Both the position numbers and the translations under genes were made by a program. Shown in pieces: positions 1-12,650 of a DNA stretch of 64,000 bases; within the stretch, counting starts at the first letter, position 1, and each line of letters begins with the position of its first letter. This stretch comes from Nageia nagi (Eukaryota > Pinophyta). The notes under the pieces are model-generated. The model did no database searches, was not told where the DNA came from, and saw only the letters and a list, made by a program, of their open reading frames with translations. The stretch is taken from contig JBITNC010000002.1 of assembly GCA_050084985.1 (NCBI GenBank), forward strand, positions 32,364,001-32,428,000. The letters run 5' to 3'.

Positions 1-199
1 CTATCAATATTTTTGAAGGTATATCTATTCCAAATTTTTAGATTAGATTTTATATATTTTATGTTTGAGGATACCTGAAACATCCTAGTTCCCTCTACTT
101 CAATGCTCCACTATTATTTAATAAGTTTAGGGGGGAAAGGTTAGTGAGCCACATATTTTTAAATATGAAAGGGATACACTTCTTTTGAGGGGGGATTGA

Positions 200-900
200 A
201 GGGAGTGTGTTTAGAATATGTTTTAGTTTTCATGATGAGAGAATGATTAGCGAATTGGGAGAATTTGTATACTAAACATGAATCTCTATTTAGTTTGGTT
301 TGGATACAATTCTCTTATGATATTAAATTATTCCAAGTAAAATCAACTCCATATAATTTAAGATCCATCAACATGTTGTCATTTAGGAAGTCTCTCAGAG
401 AATCTAAATTACTTTGAATTTTTGGTTCTCCTCCTTTTTTCCCATGTTGGTGAGGAATTGTGTTAAAGTCACCCATAATTAACCAAGGCCATTGAGAAAA
501 TAGTTTCCTATCCTCTAAGAGGTTGAGGAAGGTGTGCTTCCTTTCTTAAGGATCATCTAGAGTATATATGTTGGTAATGATACAAGAAAAATCAAATTCT
601 TTTACTCTATAAAAGAGATGAATGTAATTATTTTATTCATGGAGGAAAGGTGGTATCAAGACTTCAATTTCTTTTGGATTCTATAAAGTAACCATTCCTT
701 CAAATGCCCCTTTAGTTACTTTCCAAAGAAATTTTGCTCTTCTCCATAGTCTCATTTTAACATATATGATCCTATATTTTTTCAATTTTGATTCTTGAAT
801 TATAGGAAACTATAGCATTATTAAGAGGAAGTGAAGATCTTTACCTTGAAATGGAACTTGAGAAGATAATTTTCTTTACTTCAAGTGGTTCTTATCTTTT
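200..900 (-). pseudogene. LINE (L1-like) endonuclease remnant
   Basis: One minus-strand frame reads from about 720 down to about 240 with only a few stops. It contains WLIMGDFNTIPHQHGKKGG, the GDFN strand of the apurinic-type endonuclease of plant L1 LINEs. Upstream of it is FSCIITNIYT, and downstream LMDLKLYGVDFTWNN and ENCIQTKLNRD, the usual order in this family (substrate strand, catalytic Asp/Asn, then the FTW segment and the arginine/aspartate segment). The enzyme would nick target DNA for target-primed reverse transcription. Both ends of the LINE are missing: no reverse transcriptase follows and no start or poly(A) was seen. Stops and frame breaks make it non-functional. The family call is firm; exact limits are not. 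Confidence 0.75.
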
Positions 901-3479
901 GCTTGGCCCTCTCTTTTATTCTTTCTTTGATGGTGGTATTTAAGATTTTGTTGGATATCAATCTATATTATAATATAATTTTCCATATATTTTAGTGTGG
1001 TTTTAACCATTTTATATTATTTTAATCCTCTAATCCCACTTAGATTTTGTGTTTTCAATATTTCTATCTCTGCTGGGTTACATTCTTTACCATCAATAAC
1101 TTGCATTAGAATATAGGTGAAGATGTTATTTATTTTTCTAGTGTTATCATTAGTTTTGTTCTTCTTCTAGGTTGATATCCTCTTGGGTTCCTAGAAACTA
1201 TTTGTAGTAGTCCCCTCTTATTATTTTATCATTTTAATCTAGCACTCCTGCTAGGTGTCCATAGTTATAGTGAATCTAACCTTTATAAATAATATTATCA
1301 AAGTTAATTTCTAATTCCATGTCTTATATTTACTTGGAATATAATTTTCTTTGGTAGGGATTTATTGAAACCCATCAAAATACATAATCAAGCATAAATC
1401 ATATATTCAAAGTTGTATATACATTTAGCCATTACCATGAATATTCTCAATACCTTAGTTTACAATTATGATAATTTGCAAGTAACCTAAATAACTTGAT
1501 CCATACTAGAAATACTATTGGGAATTCCTCTACTTTAAATTTTATATATTAGAGTTTGATAAAGATCCCTAATCTTATAAGGAACCATGACCCTCCTTGA
1601 AAATCTTATTTTCTATCTTCATCACTTGAAAATATGACAAATAAATACCCATTAGAGTAAGATGTTTTTTAGTATTCTTCCTTCATGCACCATTACTTTG
1701 ATGCCCAAATCTTGAATGCTTCCAAGTGGGATATGAAGGCCATGGATTTACATATCAATCTTATTTTCTCCATGGTATCAATTCCATCATTACAATTTTA
1801 TTTCCTTGACATTACTATTAGAGATTTATCTTCAAACATCATACAACCCTTCTTTCTTTTCTTTTTTGGGATCTACGAAATTATTTTCAAGATTTTTTGT
1901 AAGAACCTAACACCATTACAAGATCTGGTTTCTCTTTATGTTGATCAAACTATATCCCAAAATTATATTTTTTTAGAAGGAGCGGATGAATTTACCCTAT
2001 TTTTATTTGTATATGTATTATCAACAATTTTCATTTCATATAAATATAATAGTTTTGATTTTTAAGAGGAAAAAAAATAAAAATAATAGAGTCCAAACTT
2101 CACCTCTTAGGTTATCTAACCATTTTAAAAGAAACTTAAAATTAATAAAAAAAGATTTATTATAGATAAACCCTATCAATTCCCAATAGGAGTAATATAT
2201 GGTATATGTAAAGTAGGATAAACATCAAAATAAACAACTTGATTTGAATATGCAGGATGTAGATATTGATTTCAAGGCATGCTGGAGAGTGTACATGGAG
2301 GGTTACCTAGATGATGTGCATAGAGGTTTTCCTAGAGGATGTACATATAGGACCAATATCTATGCATATGACTCTATCTCTTTCTCATTATGAATAAACT
2401 ATTCAACTAAACTATAATCTAGTTTGATTTAACTTTCTCCTAGCTTATTAATTCACTTGCAGGGAATATTTAAAATTGAGTTTTCCATTTTCATGATTTT
2501 TAGTTTTTATTTTGACATTTATTTATAGAATGATATTTCACCAAATTATAACCACAAGAATCTTATTATTACATCAACATGGAAACCTATTGCTAAAATC
2601 TTTATTTTGATATGGTTTAGACTTAATTCTATTGCAATATTGGAGGAATCATTATTTTCTTAAATATTTTTGAATATCTCATTTGGATTTACTTTTTTTT
2701 TTAATTAGATATATGGAATAAAATCTTAGAGGTTTATTCAATTATTATAATATTAGTATTCTTCTCTAAATTATACTTCTTAAAGTTTTACTATATTGTA
2801 TCTTGTTAATGGAAGAAGAATATCTTGAAGTCCTTATTTTAGGTACTACTTTTTGAAACATTGATAACCTCATCTTTAATAATAGCCAAATATATTCTAG
2901 ATTTTTCTGGACATGTTTTATCAAATCTATAAATGTAATTATAATAAATATATATTGAATATATTATTCCAATAAATTTATATTTTATTTTTCAATTTAA
3001 TTTAATTAATCTAGAAGCATAATAACATACTTTTTCATTAGCTATTTGTTAATTAAAATCAAATCCAATAATCGTAACTTTCTAAGAATGTTGATACTAA
3101 TATAGTTTATAAAGATTTGAATGATATTTTCAAATCATAAATGAACTATTTTAGAAGGGTATAAAACTAATCACTGGTGAATTTTAGATCCATATAATTC
3201 CATCATGAACAAAAGTAATGCATGATTGGACATGCAAGGTTATATTTCTCTCCCTTAAAATAGTTAGAATTTTAGAATCTTATGTTTTCAAGGAATTTGG
3301 TTAGAATTTAAGGAAGCCAAAAATAGTGACTTTCATTGAAAATGATCCATTTTGGATGGTCAACTAGAGTTGAATTAGTATTTATGGGTAGTTGTAAGAA
3401 TATAATATTATTTTGTTATATATGTAATGTTTGCTAGGAGATGAACTAACATAATCATAAAAGAATGTTAGTATCAAAA
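901..3479. other. A+T-rich sequence without recognisable gene
   Basis: I see no supported gene here. An open frame of 126 codons at 1685-2065 (+) is hydrophobic and phenylalanine-rich, as expected from T-rich DNA, and has no family motif. The right part, from roughly 3100 on, may be internal sequence of the retrotransposon whose 5' LTR lies at 3619-4107. Confidence 0.5.
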
Positions 3480-3618
3480 TTAACTTATTTAAAAAAAAGG
3501 CTAGGGGGTTATACCTCTAAATTATTTTACCTCAAACAAGAAAAGTAAGCCTCCAAATATGAAGAGCTTCCACACCAAGGATGTGAAGATGAGCTTCTAA
3601 GAAGCTTTGATACCAATT
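3480..3618 (-). promoter_or_regulatory. Copia leader with tRNA-Met primer-binding site
   Basis: The minus strand reads TGGTATCAAAGC at 3603-3614, close to the plant copia primer-binding site for initiator tRNA-Met (TGGTATCAGAGC), two bases from the LTR end. The leader next to it, with its repeated clauses around 3540-3600, matches the leaders beside the LTRs at 24637 and 47054. It marks the LTR at 3619-4107 as a 5' LTR whose element runs leftward. Confidence 0.8.
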
Positions 3619-4107
3619 TGAAGGAACTAACACTAACAAAATAATTCCTAAAGAACCAAGATCACATGAAAGCTCTCAATTCACATCTAACTATCACAAA
3701 AAGCAATCTCACAAAGATAACACAAGATGTAAGTGGTTTCGGAGTACATCCAATAACTAGATCTTTCTTCTTAACAAATATGAACTCTTACAATTCTCTT
3801 ACTCTTTTCTTCTAACCACTATCCTATAGCATAACTTTACTTCACAATTGATGTGTGATCACAAAGAGGGAGCCTTCTATTTATAGGCCAAAATCCCTTT
3901 TTGGATCACCCTTTTATCCAATGTACAAAATCATGACATGCACATCCTTTTACCTAAGTAGCATGCTCATGACATGGAGTGTAGGACAAGTTACATTATC
4001 ATATTCACTTAAATACTTAAGGTATCAAATGATACCCTTAAGTATTAGTGAACTTACATAGAAGATTTAATACAAACCTTTACAATAATGCATTATGCAT
4101 TCCAACA
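3619..4107 (-). repeat. Copia A-family 5' LTR
   Basis: This 489-bp LTR begins TGTTGGAATG on the minus strand and ends in CA, and aligns along its length with the LTRs at 16425, 24637, 41931, 47054 and 61835. A TATAAATAG box lies near 3890 on the minus strand and a 49-nt inverted repeat at 4004-4052. Its right edge abuts pol sequence of element K, so it looks like an insertion into K. No partner 3' LTR is in the window; it may lie left of base 1. Confidence 0.8.
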
Positions 4108-5050
4108 CATCTAACAAATATATTTCTATGCCTTCTTAAAAGTTGAAGGCTCATTATGATTATTGATTTTGGCAAGAAGAGACTTATTCAAAGTCATGCT
4201 TCTAGTTATCCTCTACCTAAGAGAATTTTTCTCTTGAGGTGACTTATCTTAAGAGACATCTAACCATTTAGGGATTTTTGAAGAGTCTTCAAAGACTTCA
4301 TTTGAAGTAGAGCCATAGGAACCTCATTGAACTTGATATCCCTTGAAATAATAACTACTTTTGCTAAAGGAGAATAGAGTCTATACCCTCTATGTTGAAT
4401 ATCATATCCCACAAAGATGCATTTTTATGACCTATTATACAACATCTTCATTTTATCAGAAATTATGAAGAAAAACTATTCACATCCAAAGACCCTTAGA
4501 TGCAAAATATTAAATTTCTTTCTTGTCCATGCCTCATATGAAGTTTTCTCTTCAACTACTTTTGTGGGACACCTATTCAAAGTGTAGATAAGAAATCTCA
4601 CATTATTATGGTCCTATTCTTTCATTCTGCAACACCATTTTATTATAGAGTATAAGAGATAGTAAATTTCCTTTTAATCCCATGCTTTGCATAAAAAACA
4701 TTGAACTCATTGCTTATGTAGTCACCTCCATTATCTGACCTTATCATCTTGACCTTCATATTGGTTTGATTTATAACTAAGGCCATGAATTCCTTGAACA
4801 TATCAAAGGTTTGAACTTTATTGTCTAGTAGATACCCAAAATTCATCCTACTAAAGTCATTAATAAAAGTAAGGACATAAAATGCACCTCCAAGAGGCTT
4901 AGTTTGAAAAGGACCCATCAAATCTAAGTGTATTAATTGGAGAGGTTGATATGCCCTAATTTCCTTATCCTTCTCAATTTTTTGCCTTTTCATCTTCCCT
5001 AAGATGTAATTTTCACAATAGCCAATGGAGGGTGATATAGGAAGCAATCA
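4108..5050 (-). pseudogene. Element K integrase remnant
   Basis: Copia integrase core. QLIHLDLMGPFQTKPLGG carries the first catalytic Asp, and MIRSDNGGDYISNEF, near 4700-4740, the second (SDNGGEY in the family). The frame then breaks; pieces from 4640 down to 4108 still follow the integrase C-terminal part and linker seen in element A. The enzyme would join retroviral-type cDNA to the genome. Open from 5047 to 4643 but incomplete at both sides. Confidence 0.8.
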
Positions 5051-5089
5051 TTTCACAAGATTTTGATCCTTCATGAGTTGAATACTCTC

Positions 5090-5570
5090 ATGGTTTACAT
5101 GGCCTAAAAATTGATGCCAAAGGTTACCTTTAGAATAAACATTTGGGATAAGGAATAACTTAGTAGGCACTTGATCAACTATGTAAAGGTCGTTCTTAAC
5201 ATATCCTTTTATCAAGGTGGAAAACCATCACTCAATAGTTTGAATTGAACTCAAAGGTATATCCCTTTATTGCAATTTGAATAATTGATAAAATATTCAT
5301 CCTTAACTTAGGCACAAATAATACATCTTCAATCACCTTCTTCTACATCAATACACTTCCAATTCCTTGAACTTCTAGCACATATTTATCTCCTATTACT
5401 ACCCCATTCTTCCTATGTTTGTGAAAGTTTTTAAACTTATTTCTTTCAAACATCGTATGATTAGTGCAACCTGAATCTACTACCCAATCATTTAAAAAAG
5501 TATGAGACTTGTAATAAAGAGTAAATACATAAGCATTTTTCTTATTCTTATTTCCTTTGAAGTTGTTCAC
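5090..5570 (-). pseudogene. Element K protease and GAG-pre-integrase remnant
   Basis: The segment WVVDSGCTNHT (near 5450-5490) is the aspartic protease active site (DSG) of plant copia elements, followed by VVIGDKYVLEVQGIGSV. The GAG-pre-integrase stretch toward 5090 is broken by stops. In the intact family this protease cuts the Gag-Pol polyprotein. The catalytic Asp-Ser-Gly is kept although the frame is not. Confidence 0.75.
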
Positions 5571-5583
5571 ATTATCTTTTGCT

Positions 5584-6485
5584 TTACCATTTTTCTCCCT
5601 CTTTTTCTTGAAGAAATGGTTTTTTTATGACCATATATGCCACAAAAATATAATTTCTATCAAAATTTTCCTTAGGCATATGAGGTTTGTTTGACTTGCC
5701 TTTGTGATCATAATGATTATTTTGATACTTCTTTGCATTTCTCTTAGGATGAGCATGAGGGATCTTGTTATGATTTTTTAACTTCTTATTGAAGTGAGTC
5801 ATCTTAGTTGCACCTAAAATAATGTTTTTCTCATTTGGTAAAAAAATCAAAACTTCTTATTGATGGTCTCTTCATGCTTTAAGAATATTATAGAAATATT
5901 CACAAGAGATATGACTTCTTATTCATCATCAATCCAAGTCTCAATCTTAGTCACAAAGTGACTAAACTTGGTTGAGGGGCTTTGTAAGATGATGAACACT
6001 ATGAATTCATAATTGATATAGTTATACCCACAACTCACAAGCTAAGTTATTAGATCAATAATATTATTCAATTAGATTTCCACATCTTCATCCTCTTCTT
6101 GATTAGATTGTAAGAAGTTTTGAAGGATGGTGAATCTCCTTGAAAACTTAAACCAAAGGTAGATCTTCTTAAGGCTATACCAAGCTTCTTTGGTAGATGT
6201 TGAGGTTGAAATCATGAGAAGAACTTCATATGACATTACGATAAATATCATAAAAGTTTTTAACTTATTATTCTTGTTATATACCTCTAGTGCTTTAACT
6301 TCTATTGGGGTGACATGATTCTCACTAACTATTAACCAAAGCTTGCATGCTTGAAGCTTTGCTTTCATCCTTGGTTCCCAAATACCATAGTTGGAACCAT
6401 TAGGAATATGCTTAAGTGCAAAAGAATATCCATTTCTACAAAAAAAAGGTTTATTGATTAAAGCACAAGAAGAATCAACATACAA
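5584..6485 (-). pseudogene. Element K gag remnant
   Basis: Copia Gag (UBN2-type) in pieces. Residues near the start read NYGIWEPRMKAKLQACKLW, matching the family motif of a Trp-containing segment followed by a helical capsid-like region. The second piece (5850-5584) is lysine- and histidine-rich, ending in a damaged CCHC zinc knuckle region. Gag packages the element RNA. Stops near 6070 and 5850 break it. The start at 6485 is tentative. Confidence 0.7.
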
Positions 6486-8600
6486 TTTTCCAACTATAAT
6501 TATAATTGCAAGTAGAAAAATTATTCAACCATGTAACTAACAAATATTTAACTAACCATCAAGCATTAAACCAATTATCATAATAATTATAAGTAACTAA
6601 TCGATATAAACTAATCTTGTTTAATATTATTGTAATTAAAAGAAATGTTTATAAATTTATAAAAAAAAATGTACAAATTGTAGGTTATTAGCTTTTTTTG
6701 GGTTAATAATTTGTAGTTAATAAGTTGTAAGCTAGTGTTAGTAAATTGTAAGTCATGTTACTACACTTATTTAACCTTAAGTAGTTTGAAGGTTAGTAAT
6801 TCCTAATCTACAATTGTACTTAGCATTTGAAGTTAGTGTTTATGGTTAGTATTTGAAGTTAATGCACATTTTATCATTGGATTAACTTAATTTGAGTATT
6901 TGTTGATTATCTAACAAAAAAGAAAGATAACCACACATAACAAGGGGTTAGTAGTTTCCTTATATTCTTGGGTTAGTCACATAACAAGGCTCTAGGAGAT
7001 TTACAACATGCTCAAGGTTAACATAAGCCTTAACAAAGTATCATAAGAGCAAAGTTAAATTAACATAAAATTTCTTATGAAATACTTAGTTCAAGAGGAA
7101 GAGCCATTTCCTCACTCATAAAAGCATTGGAGTCCATTGTATAACAAGTTTAAAATTGGAGCATGTTGGTTATGAATTCATTCCTTTGTCTCGTAAGAAT
7201 TGACCACTTTAACATCTTGTCTTCATATTCTCTCTTCCTTGATTTCTTCCAAAGCTTGTTATTTTTCTTCTCTATTATCTCCATTTTTACAATAGGGCTT
7301 CTTACTTTCCTATGCTTAGAAGATATCATAAAAAATACTCCTATTTGTATTCAAAAAATAAGGTTAGATTATGTAAGAAAGATTATATTTGTATATTTTT
7401 AATCATAACAAAGATTAATTCTCCCCTTAAACAACCTCCCTTTTTAAAAATACTCTAAATTTCATCCCTTTAAAAAATTAAAATAAAAATAAATTAATAA
7501 ATGTTAAAAAAAATCTCTTAAAAAAATACACCTTCTATTTAAAAAAAAAATCCTTTTCTAAAGATTACAAAAGCAAGTATTAAAGCAACATTTAAAATTT
7601 AAGTTATGTGGCCTTCAAGTAATTAAAGAACTTTCAAGCCTTTGTCAACTTCACTTGTGCAACCTTTAATGGAGATTACTTTTCACCAAATATATTAATA
7701 ACTATGAAAAGATTTGAAAAAAAATAAAGTAATTAGTTTCAAAAAAATGATCATATAATAACTTAGAAGATGGTGTTTGCGGTGGTGGGAGGTTAGAGTA
7801 CTTTATCATTGGGGGTTGGGGGGGAATTTTCCCTATAGAGAGGTTTGGGTTACTTGCAAAGAGGTGTTGACTCCATATTTTGCTTACATATCTATTAGGG
7901 CATAGGAGGGGTGAGCAGTGTAGTGAACAACTAGTGAGAGAGGTGTGAATTTTGGTAATGGGTGGTAAACTATGCAACCTCTGGGGAAGCCTTAGACTAT
8001 GTAGCTTGAGTATGGGCATGATAGGCACCAAGTAACTTGAGGATAGGTTCTTAACATGGTGGCTAGAGGTTAGGAAGAGGGGGAAGGGAATGGTGACCAT
8101 CAAAAGGTAGTGGTAAGCGATGCAAGTTAGGGTGTGAGGTAGCCTGGTGGGTCAACTATGGTAGGATATGGGTAGCTATGCTGGCTATAGGGAGCTACAC
8201 CTATGTTAAAAAAAAATTACAAAAACTCTTAAATATATGGTAAATTTTTCCTTACTAGAAAAATATATGGTAAATTTTTCCTTACTAAAAAAAATTCAAA
8301 TACCATAAAATTTGCAAATATTTCCTTACTAAAAAACTATATGGTAAATGTTTTTGCAAATTTACTATTATAAATTAAAAAAAAAAACCATTATTGTTGC
8401 TTTGATTAATTTTAACATGGACAGTTAATAATAAGATTGCTTGATAACAATATTGTTCCTTTCTAGTAAATTTCTTTCACAACAAAATGAACTTACAACA
8501 ACAAAATATGTTAGTATCATTAAAAAAAAATGAAGAGTGAGAGCTTATACCTTGAAAGGTTTTACCTTAGAAAATAGAGTAGGAAGATCCTCCAATGAAG
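6486..8600 (-). other. Element K untranslated leader with pyrimidine-rich island
   Basis: About 2.1 kb between the 5' LTR and gag without a supported gene. At 7780-8165 the sense (minus) strand is rich in C and T, with repeated CCACC and CTCC blocks. A matching island occurs in the leaders of element A (about 23560-24020) and element L (about 63180-63480). The 133-codon open frame here reflects that base bias and has no family match. Segments at 8210-8350 repeat a short clause containing ATATGGTAAATTTTTCCTTA. Confidence 0.6.
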
Positions 8601-9074
8601 GCTCTAGATACCAATTGAAAAGATATAATAATCCTTTACCCAAGATCAACCTTCAAGTATCCTCTCTTAACCATGATAAAACTCACACTAAAACAACATA
8701 AACATACTCACATTCACAAGGTGACACTAACATGTATAATGTTTCCTCTCATGGATGAGATTCCTCCACTTTAACTCAATATATTTACTTCTAAAAGAAA
8801 ATTCTTACAATGCTTATGACCTCTCTCTCATCCTATCAACCTACAAAATGTGAGCATAACTTTTCTTTATTCAAGTGTGTTTTACAATAAGGCCAAGCTC
8901 TCTATTTATAGGAGAGAACCCCATCTTAACTCACCTTTTTACCTAAGGTTTACATGAGGTAAGAATGGTTAAGTTACACTTTATTTAATTCCCTAAATAC
9001 TAAAAGGTATTTATAAACACTTTTAAGTATTTATAATTTAGATAACAAATAATAATGCATTAGAAATTATAACA
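8601..9074 (-). repeat. Element K 5' LTR and primer-binding site
   Basis: LTR 8616-9074 (459 bp) runs TGTTATAATT to CA on the minus strand, with a TATAAATAGAG box near 8915. The primer-binding site TGGTATCTAGAGC is at 8601-8613. Much of the LTR aligns with the A-family LTRs at a lower level, including the U3 inverted repeat at about 8987-9038. Confidence 0.75.
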
Positions 9075-9669
9075 GTTAGTAGTTGTTAGTTAGCTCTTAT
9101 TATAGATATATGAATTTTTGTTAATCTGTAGCTATGAGCCAGGTGTGCCCCACATGGTTCTAATGAAAATTGTTGGAAGCCCATGTTGGCCATGTGATCC
9201 ACCATTTCCTATTTTTTTCTTGTATCTCTTCTCTTCCTTGTGTACTAGACTCTTTTTGACACTTTATTCTTTTTGTTCTTACACTCTTAACCTTAAATGA
9301 AGGGCACTCCATGCCTATTGGAGTAGGCACCAACTTGAAAAAATTAGAATTGAACTATAAAGTATTAACCTTGTAGTTTTCATCCTTGTCTAAGAGGACT
9401 TATGTTCATGGGAGTTGGTTACTATGTTTGTAAGTTGGCTATTCCAAGGTCCAAGGGTCCATTTGCTTGATTTAGGAAGGTAACTCTTTTTTCAAGGAGG
9501 TAGTTTTGATCAAGGAATTTGTTGCTCTATTAATGGGCAATGAGTTCTTAGAGGAGGTATTTCATCTAAGAACTAACTTATAAAATTAGAGGTTGGATAT
9601 CATCTATCCAATGTTGGCTAGTATGATCCTGGGATGATGCATCTTGTATCAATACTGGTTAGTAATAAC
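9075..9669. other. Gap between element K and the PPR pseudogene
   Basis: No supported gene. It may include the 5' part of the PPR gene that follows, but I cannot read PPR motifs before about 9670. Confidence 0.4.
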
Positions 9670-10572
9670 CTTTTCTAGCATTATTTTAGTATGTGCCACC
9701 ATCAAAGCTCTAGAATAAGGTATGAAAATCCATCAAATAGTAGTTAAAAATGGTTTTGTATTGAATTTTGTAGTTTTGAATTCCCTTATAACTATGTATA
9801 AAAAATATGGAAGAATACACAAGCCTTGAGAATTATTTAACTAGATGTATGATGCAAACATAGTTTCATAGAATACAATGATCTTGTAGATATGCATAAA
9901 ATGGGTTTTCTAGAAAGGCTATAGATAATTTTATGCAAATGCAATTATTAAATGTAAAACCAAACTTTGTAACCATTTCCATCATTATTCCAGCATGTGC
10001 CACTATGGAAGCTCTAGAAAAAGGTATGGAAATCTATCAAAGAGTAGTTGAAAATGGTTTTGCATCAAATATTGTGGTTGTAAATGACATGATAGGAATG
10101 TATGCAAAATGAGGAAGAATACACAAGGATTGAGAATTTTTTAACAAAATGGATGATGTAGACACAATTTCATGTAATGAAATGATCTTAAGGATATGCA
10201 AAAAATGGATTTTTTGAAAAGGCTCTAAAGGCTTTTAAGTAGATGCAATTGTCACATGTAAATCCAAACTCTATAACCTTTACCAATATTCTTCCAATAT
10301 GTGCCATCATGGGAGCTCTAGAAGAAGGTATGGACATCCATCAAAGAATAGTTTGAAATGGATTTGCATCAAATGTTATGGTTGTGAATGCCCTAATAGA
10401 TACATATTAAAAATGTGGAAGAATACATAAGGCTTAAGAATTTTTTGATAAGATGCATGATGTAGATATAATTTCATGGAATGTATTGATAAGAGAATAT
10501 ACAATTCATGGCTACAACAAGGATGCCCTTAAAGTCTTTGATCTGCTAAAGAATTTAGGAACCAACCTTAAT
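9670..10572 (+). pseudogene. PPR protein pseudogene, left part
   Basis: Three successive, degenerate PPR blocks, roughly 290 bp apart. The second (about 9960-10160) reads PNFVTISIIIPACATMEALE, GMEIYQRVVENGFASN, then MIGMYAK and a GRIHK segment. The third (about 10265-10560) ends with NVLIREYTIHGYNKDALKVF, which is the start of the E-type C-terminal motif. Plant PPR proteins bind organelle RNA for editing or processing. Many stops and frameshifts are present. The coding sequence stops at 10572, where element D begins, and resumes at 26990. Confidence 0.8.
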
Positions 10573-11122
10573 TGATGAACTAAAGAGAATTCAAATAAAC
10601 AAAATTGTAGCTAAGATATAATAATCATAAATGGAACTAAATAGGAACAATCTAGGTTAATGTAAAAATGATATTACAATATGTGAAGTTTAATAATGAA
10701 CATTTATTCACTTTTCAATTGTGAGAGTTACAAGAAATTGAAATCTCCTATAATACAATACTTTCATAAGCATAACTAAACTAAGTTACAAGTATTCTAA
10801 CCTAGTAATTGATGATAAGAACATATACACATGTCGAATATTCTAGGGTGAGATGGAAGATAATAGATAAATGCATAAAAATATCTCAAGAATGATAAGT
10901 TATGAAGTAATTTTAATCTAGGCCTAACTGGTAGGCTACATATTGGTTGGGTAGGTCTAAGCAATTGGTTGAAGATCAATTGGCATATTTGGGAGTCAGT
11001 TGGCATATTTGAGAGTTAGTTGTCAAAGGATCAGTTGGTTAGCTAGTTTGCAAGGTACCGACTGGATAGTAAACTTAGAAGAAGAAATATTTTGCCTTGG
11101 GATAAGTGCTAAATTTCTAATA
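10573..11122 (-). repeat. Element D 3' LTR
   Basis: 550 bp, matching 26454-26989. Shared blocks include the run around 10920-10960 containing CTAACTGGTAGGCTACATA and the imperfect repeated GGTTGGT/TTGGCATATT clauses that follow. On the minus strand the first bases have drifted from TGTTGG to TATTAG. The purine-rich AAAGGGATAA just before them (11123-11132) is the likely polypurine tract. Confidence 0.8.
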
Positions 11123-12650
11123 TTATCCCTTTATGTGAATATGGCTCACCATTGAGTCTCAAAGCATCATATATTGAACCTTAACAACATCTTTCATGAA
11201 GATATTGGTCAAATTCATTTTTGTATTGCAATATTGAAGCTCAATTTGTTTCTTCTCCACCATGTCATTGATGAAATGGTACTTCAATTGAAAATGATTT
11301 AACTTGTAATGGTAGATGGGATTATGTTCCAACTAAATGACACTCTAATTTTCATAATAAAGAATATTTGGTCCATATTGTTTCTCACCAATCTCTTTAA
11401 GTAATATCCTCAACCATAATGCTTGAGTGATGGCTACTATGAGATAAACATACTCTACTTCATAAGAGGAAAGTGCTATTGTATATTTCTTCTTGGAGCT
11501 CCATGTAATCAAACCTAAACAAATGAGAAATATTTTCTAGAAGTGAATTTATTGTCATCAAGGTTACCACCCCAATCACTATCAATGAAACTAACAAGTT
11601 TCATCTTCTCCACATGACAATAATGGATACCAAAGTTAATGGTTTTTTTTTAACATATCTTTGAATTTTCTTTGCAACCTTAAAATACAAAATAGAAGGA
11701 TCATTCATATATCTAGACACCAACGAGACAACAAATTGAGTACCAAGCCTAGTATTGCAAAGAGATATGAGACTACCTATAATGCTCCTAAATTATGTTA
11801 CATTTGCTTTTGGAGAACCATATTCTTTGCAAAGAAACTCTCCATGAGCTACATGATTTAAAATAATAGTGCAATTATCCATATTATATTTTGTGAAGAT
11901 GTCTCTTGCATACTTGCTTTGGGAAACAAAAATCTAATCTTGACATTGGTGAACCTCCATGCTAAGAAAATACCTCATAAGGCCTAGATCCTTCATATAA
12001 AACTCATGCATCAAATCAGTTTTAAATTTTTCATTTATGATGGAATCACTTCCCATATAAATTAAATCATTAACATAAAGAGAAATAAGTAAAATCTTAT
12101 TACCTTCTCTCTTGATGTAGAGTGTTGGCTCATTTTTGCTCCTAATGAGCCCAAACCTTTGGAAATATCCATCAATTTGGGTGTACCAAGCTCTTGGGGA
12201 TTACTTGAGGCCATACAATGCCTTCTTGAGATTGTACACATGCTTATCTTTACCTTGCACTTGAAATCCTTGAGGCTGTTACATATAAACCTTCTCATCC
12301 AAGTATCCATTCAAGAATGCACTATTTACATCCATGTGATGTACATTCTAATACTTTTGAGTAGCCAATGAAAAGAGAATTCTTACTATTTTATTATCTT
12401 GCAACTAGTGTAAAAGTATCCTCAAAATATATACCATATTTTTTGTGAACCCTTTGGCAACCAATCTTGCTTAATGTCTTTTGATTTTTTCATCACTGTT
12501 GTATTTAGTTTTGTAGACCCACTTGGAGTCTACACATCTCTTTCCTTTAGGAAACTCAAAAAGTTTCCAAGTATCATTCTTTTCAATTGATAGAAGCTCT
12601 TCTTGCATGGCCTTCAATTATACATTTTTGGTACAAGATTCCTGATAACA
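11123..12650 (-). pseudogene. Element D RNase H and reverse transcriptase remnant
   Basis: RNase H: FIDSDWGGNLDDNKFTSRK, matching the copia YTDSDWGG..DDRKSTSG block, at about 11530-11600. Reverse transcriptase: LGLMRYFLSMEVHQ (the LG..YFLGIEV block) near 11940-11970, with earlier RT blocks up to about 12640 in several frames. The enzyme would copy element RNA to cDNA. Multiple stops and frameshifts; no long open frame remains. Confidence 0.75.

Larger units (their letters stand above)
4108..9074 (-). mobile_element. Copia element K, truncated by a later insertion
   Basis: Minus-strand Ty1/copia element with a 5' LTR at 8616-9074, primer-binding site, long leader, gag, protease and integrase, in that order. 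It stops at 4108, in the integrase-to-reverse-transcriptase linker, exactly where the LTR of another element begins. The pol aligns with element A (19250-21640) but the LTR is clearly diverged, so K is an older or separate subfamily. Frameshifts and stops throughout make it inactive. The reverse transcriptase, RNase H and 3' LTR should lie left of the window if the intruding element is complete. Confidence 0.75.

Noticed and set aside
1685-2065. 126-codon hydrophobic open frame (+)
   Set aside because: Phenylalanine/isoleucine-rich composition expected from T-rich DNA; no motif, no neighbouring signals.
7702-8103. 133-codon open frame (-) in the element K leader
   Set aside because: Open because the island is pyrimidine-rich; composition of Ser, Pro, His and Leu only, with no alignable protein in the related leaders.
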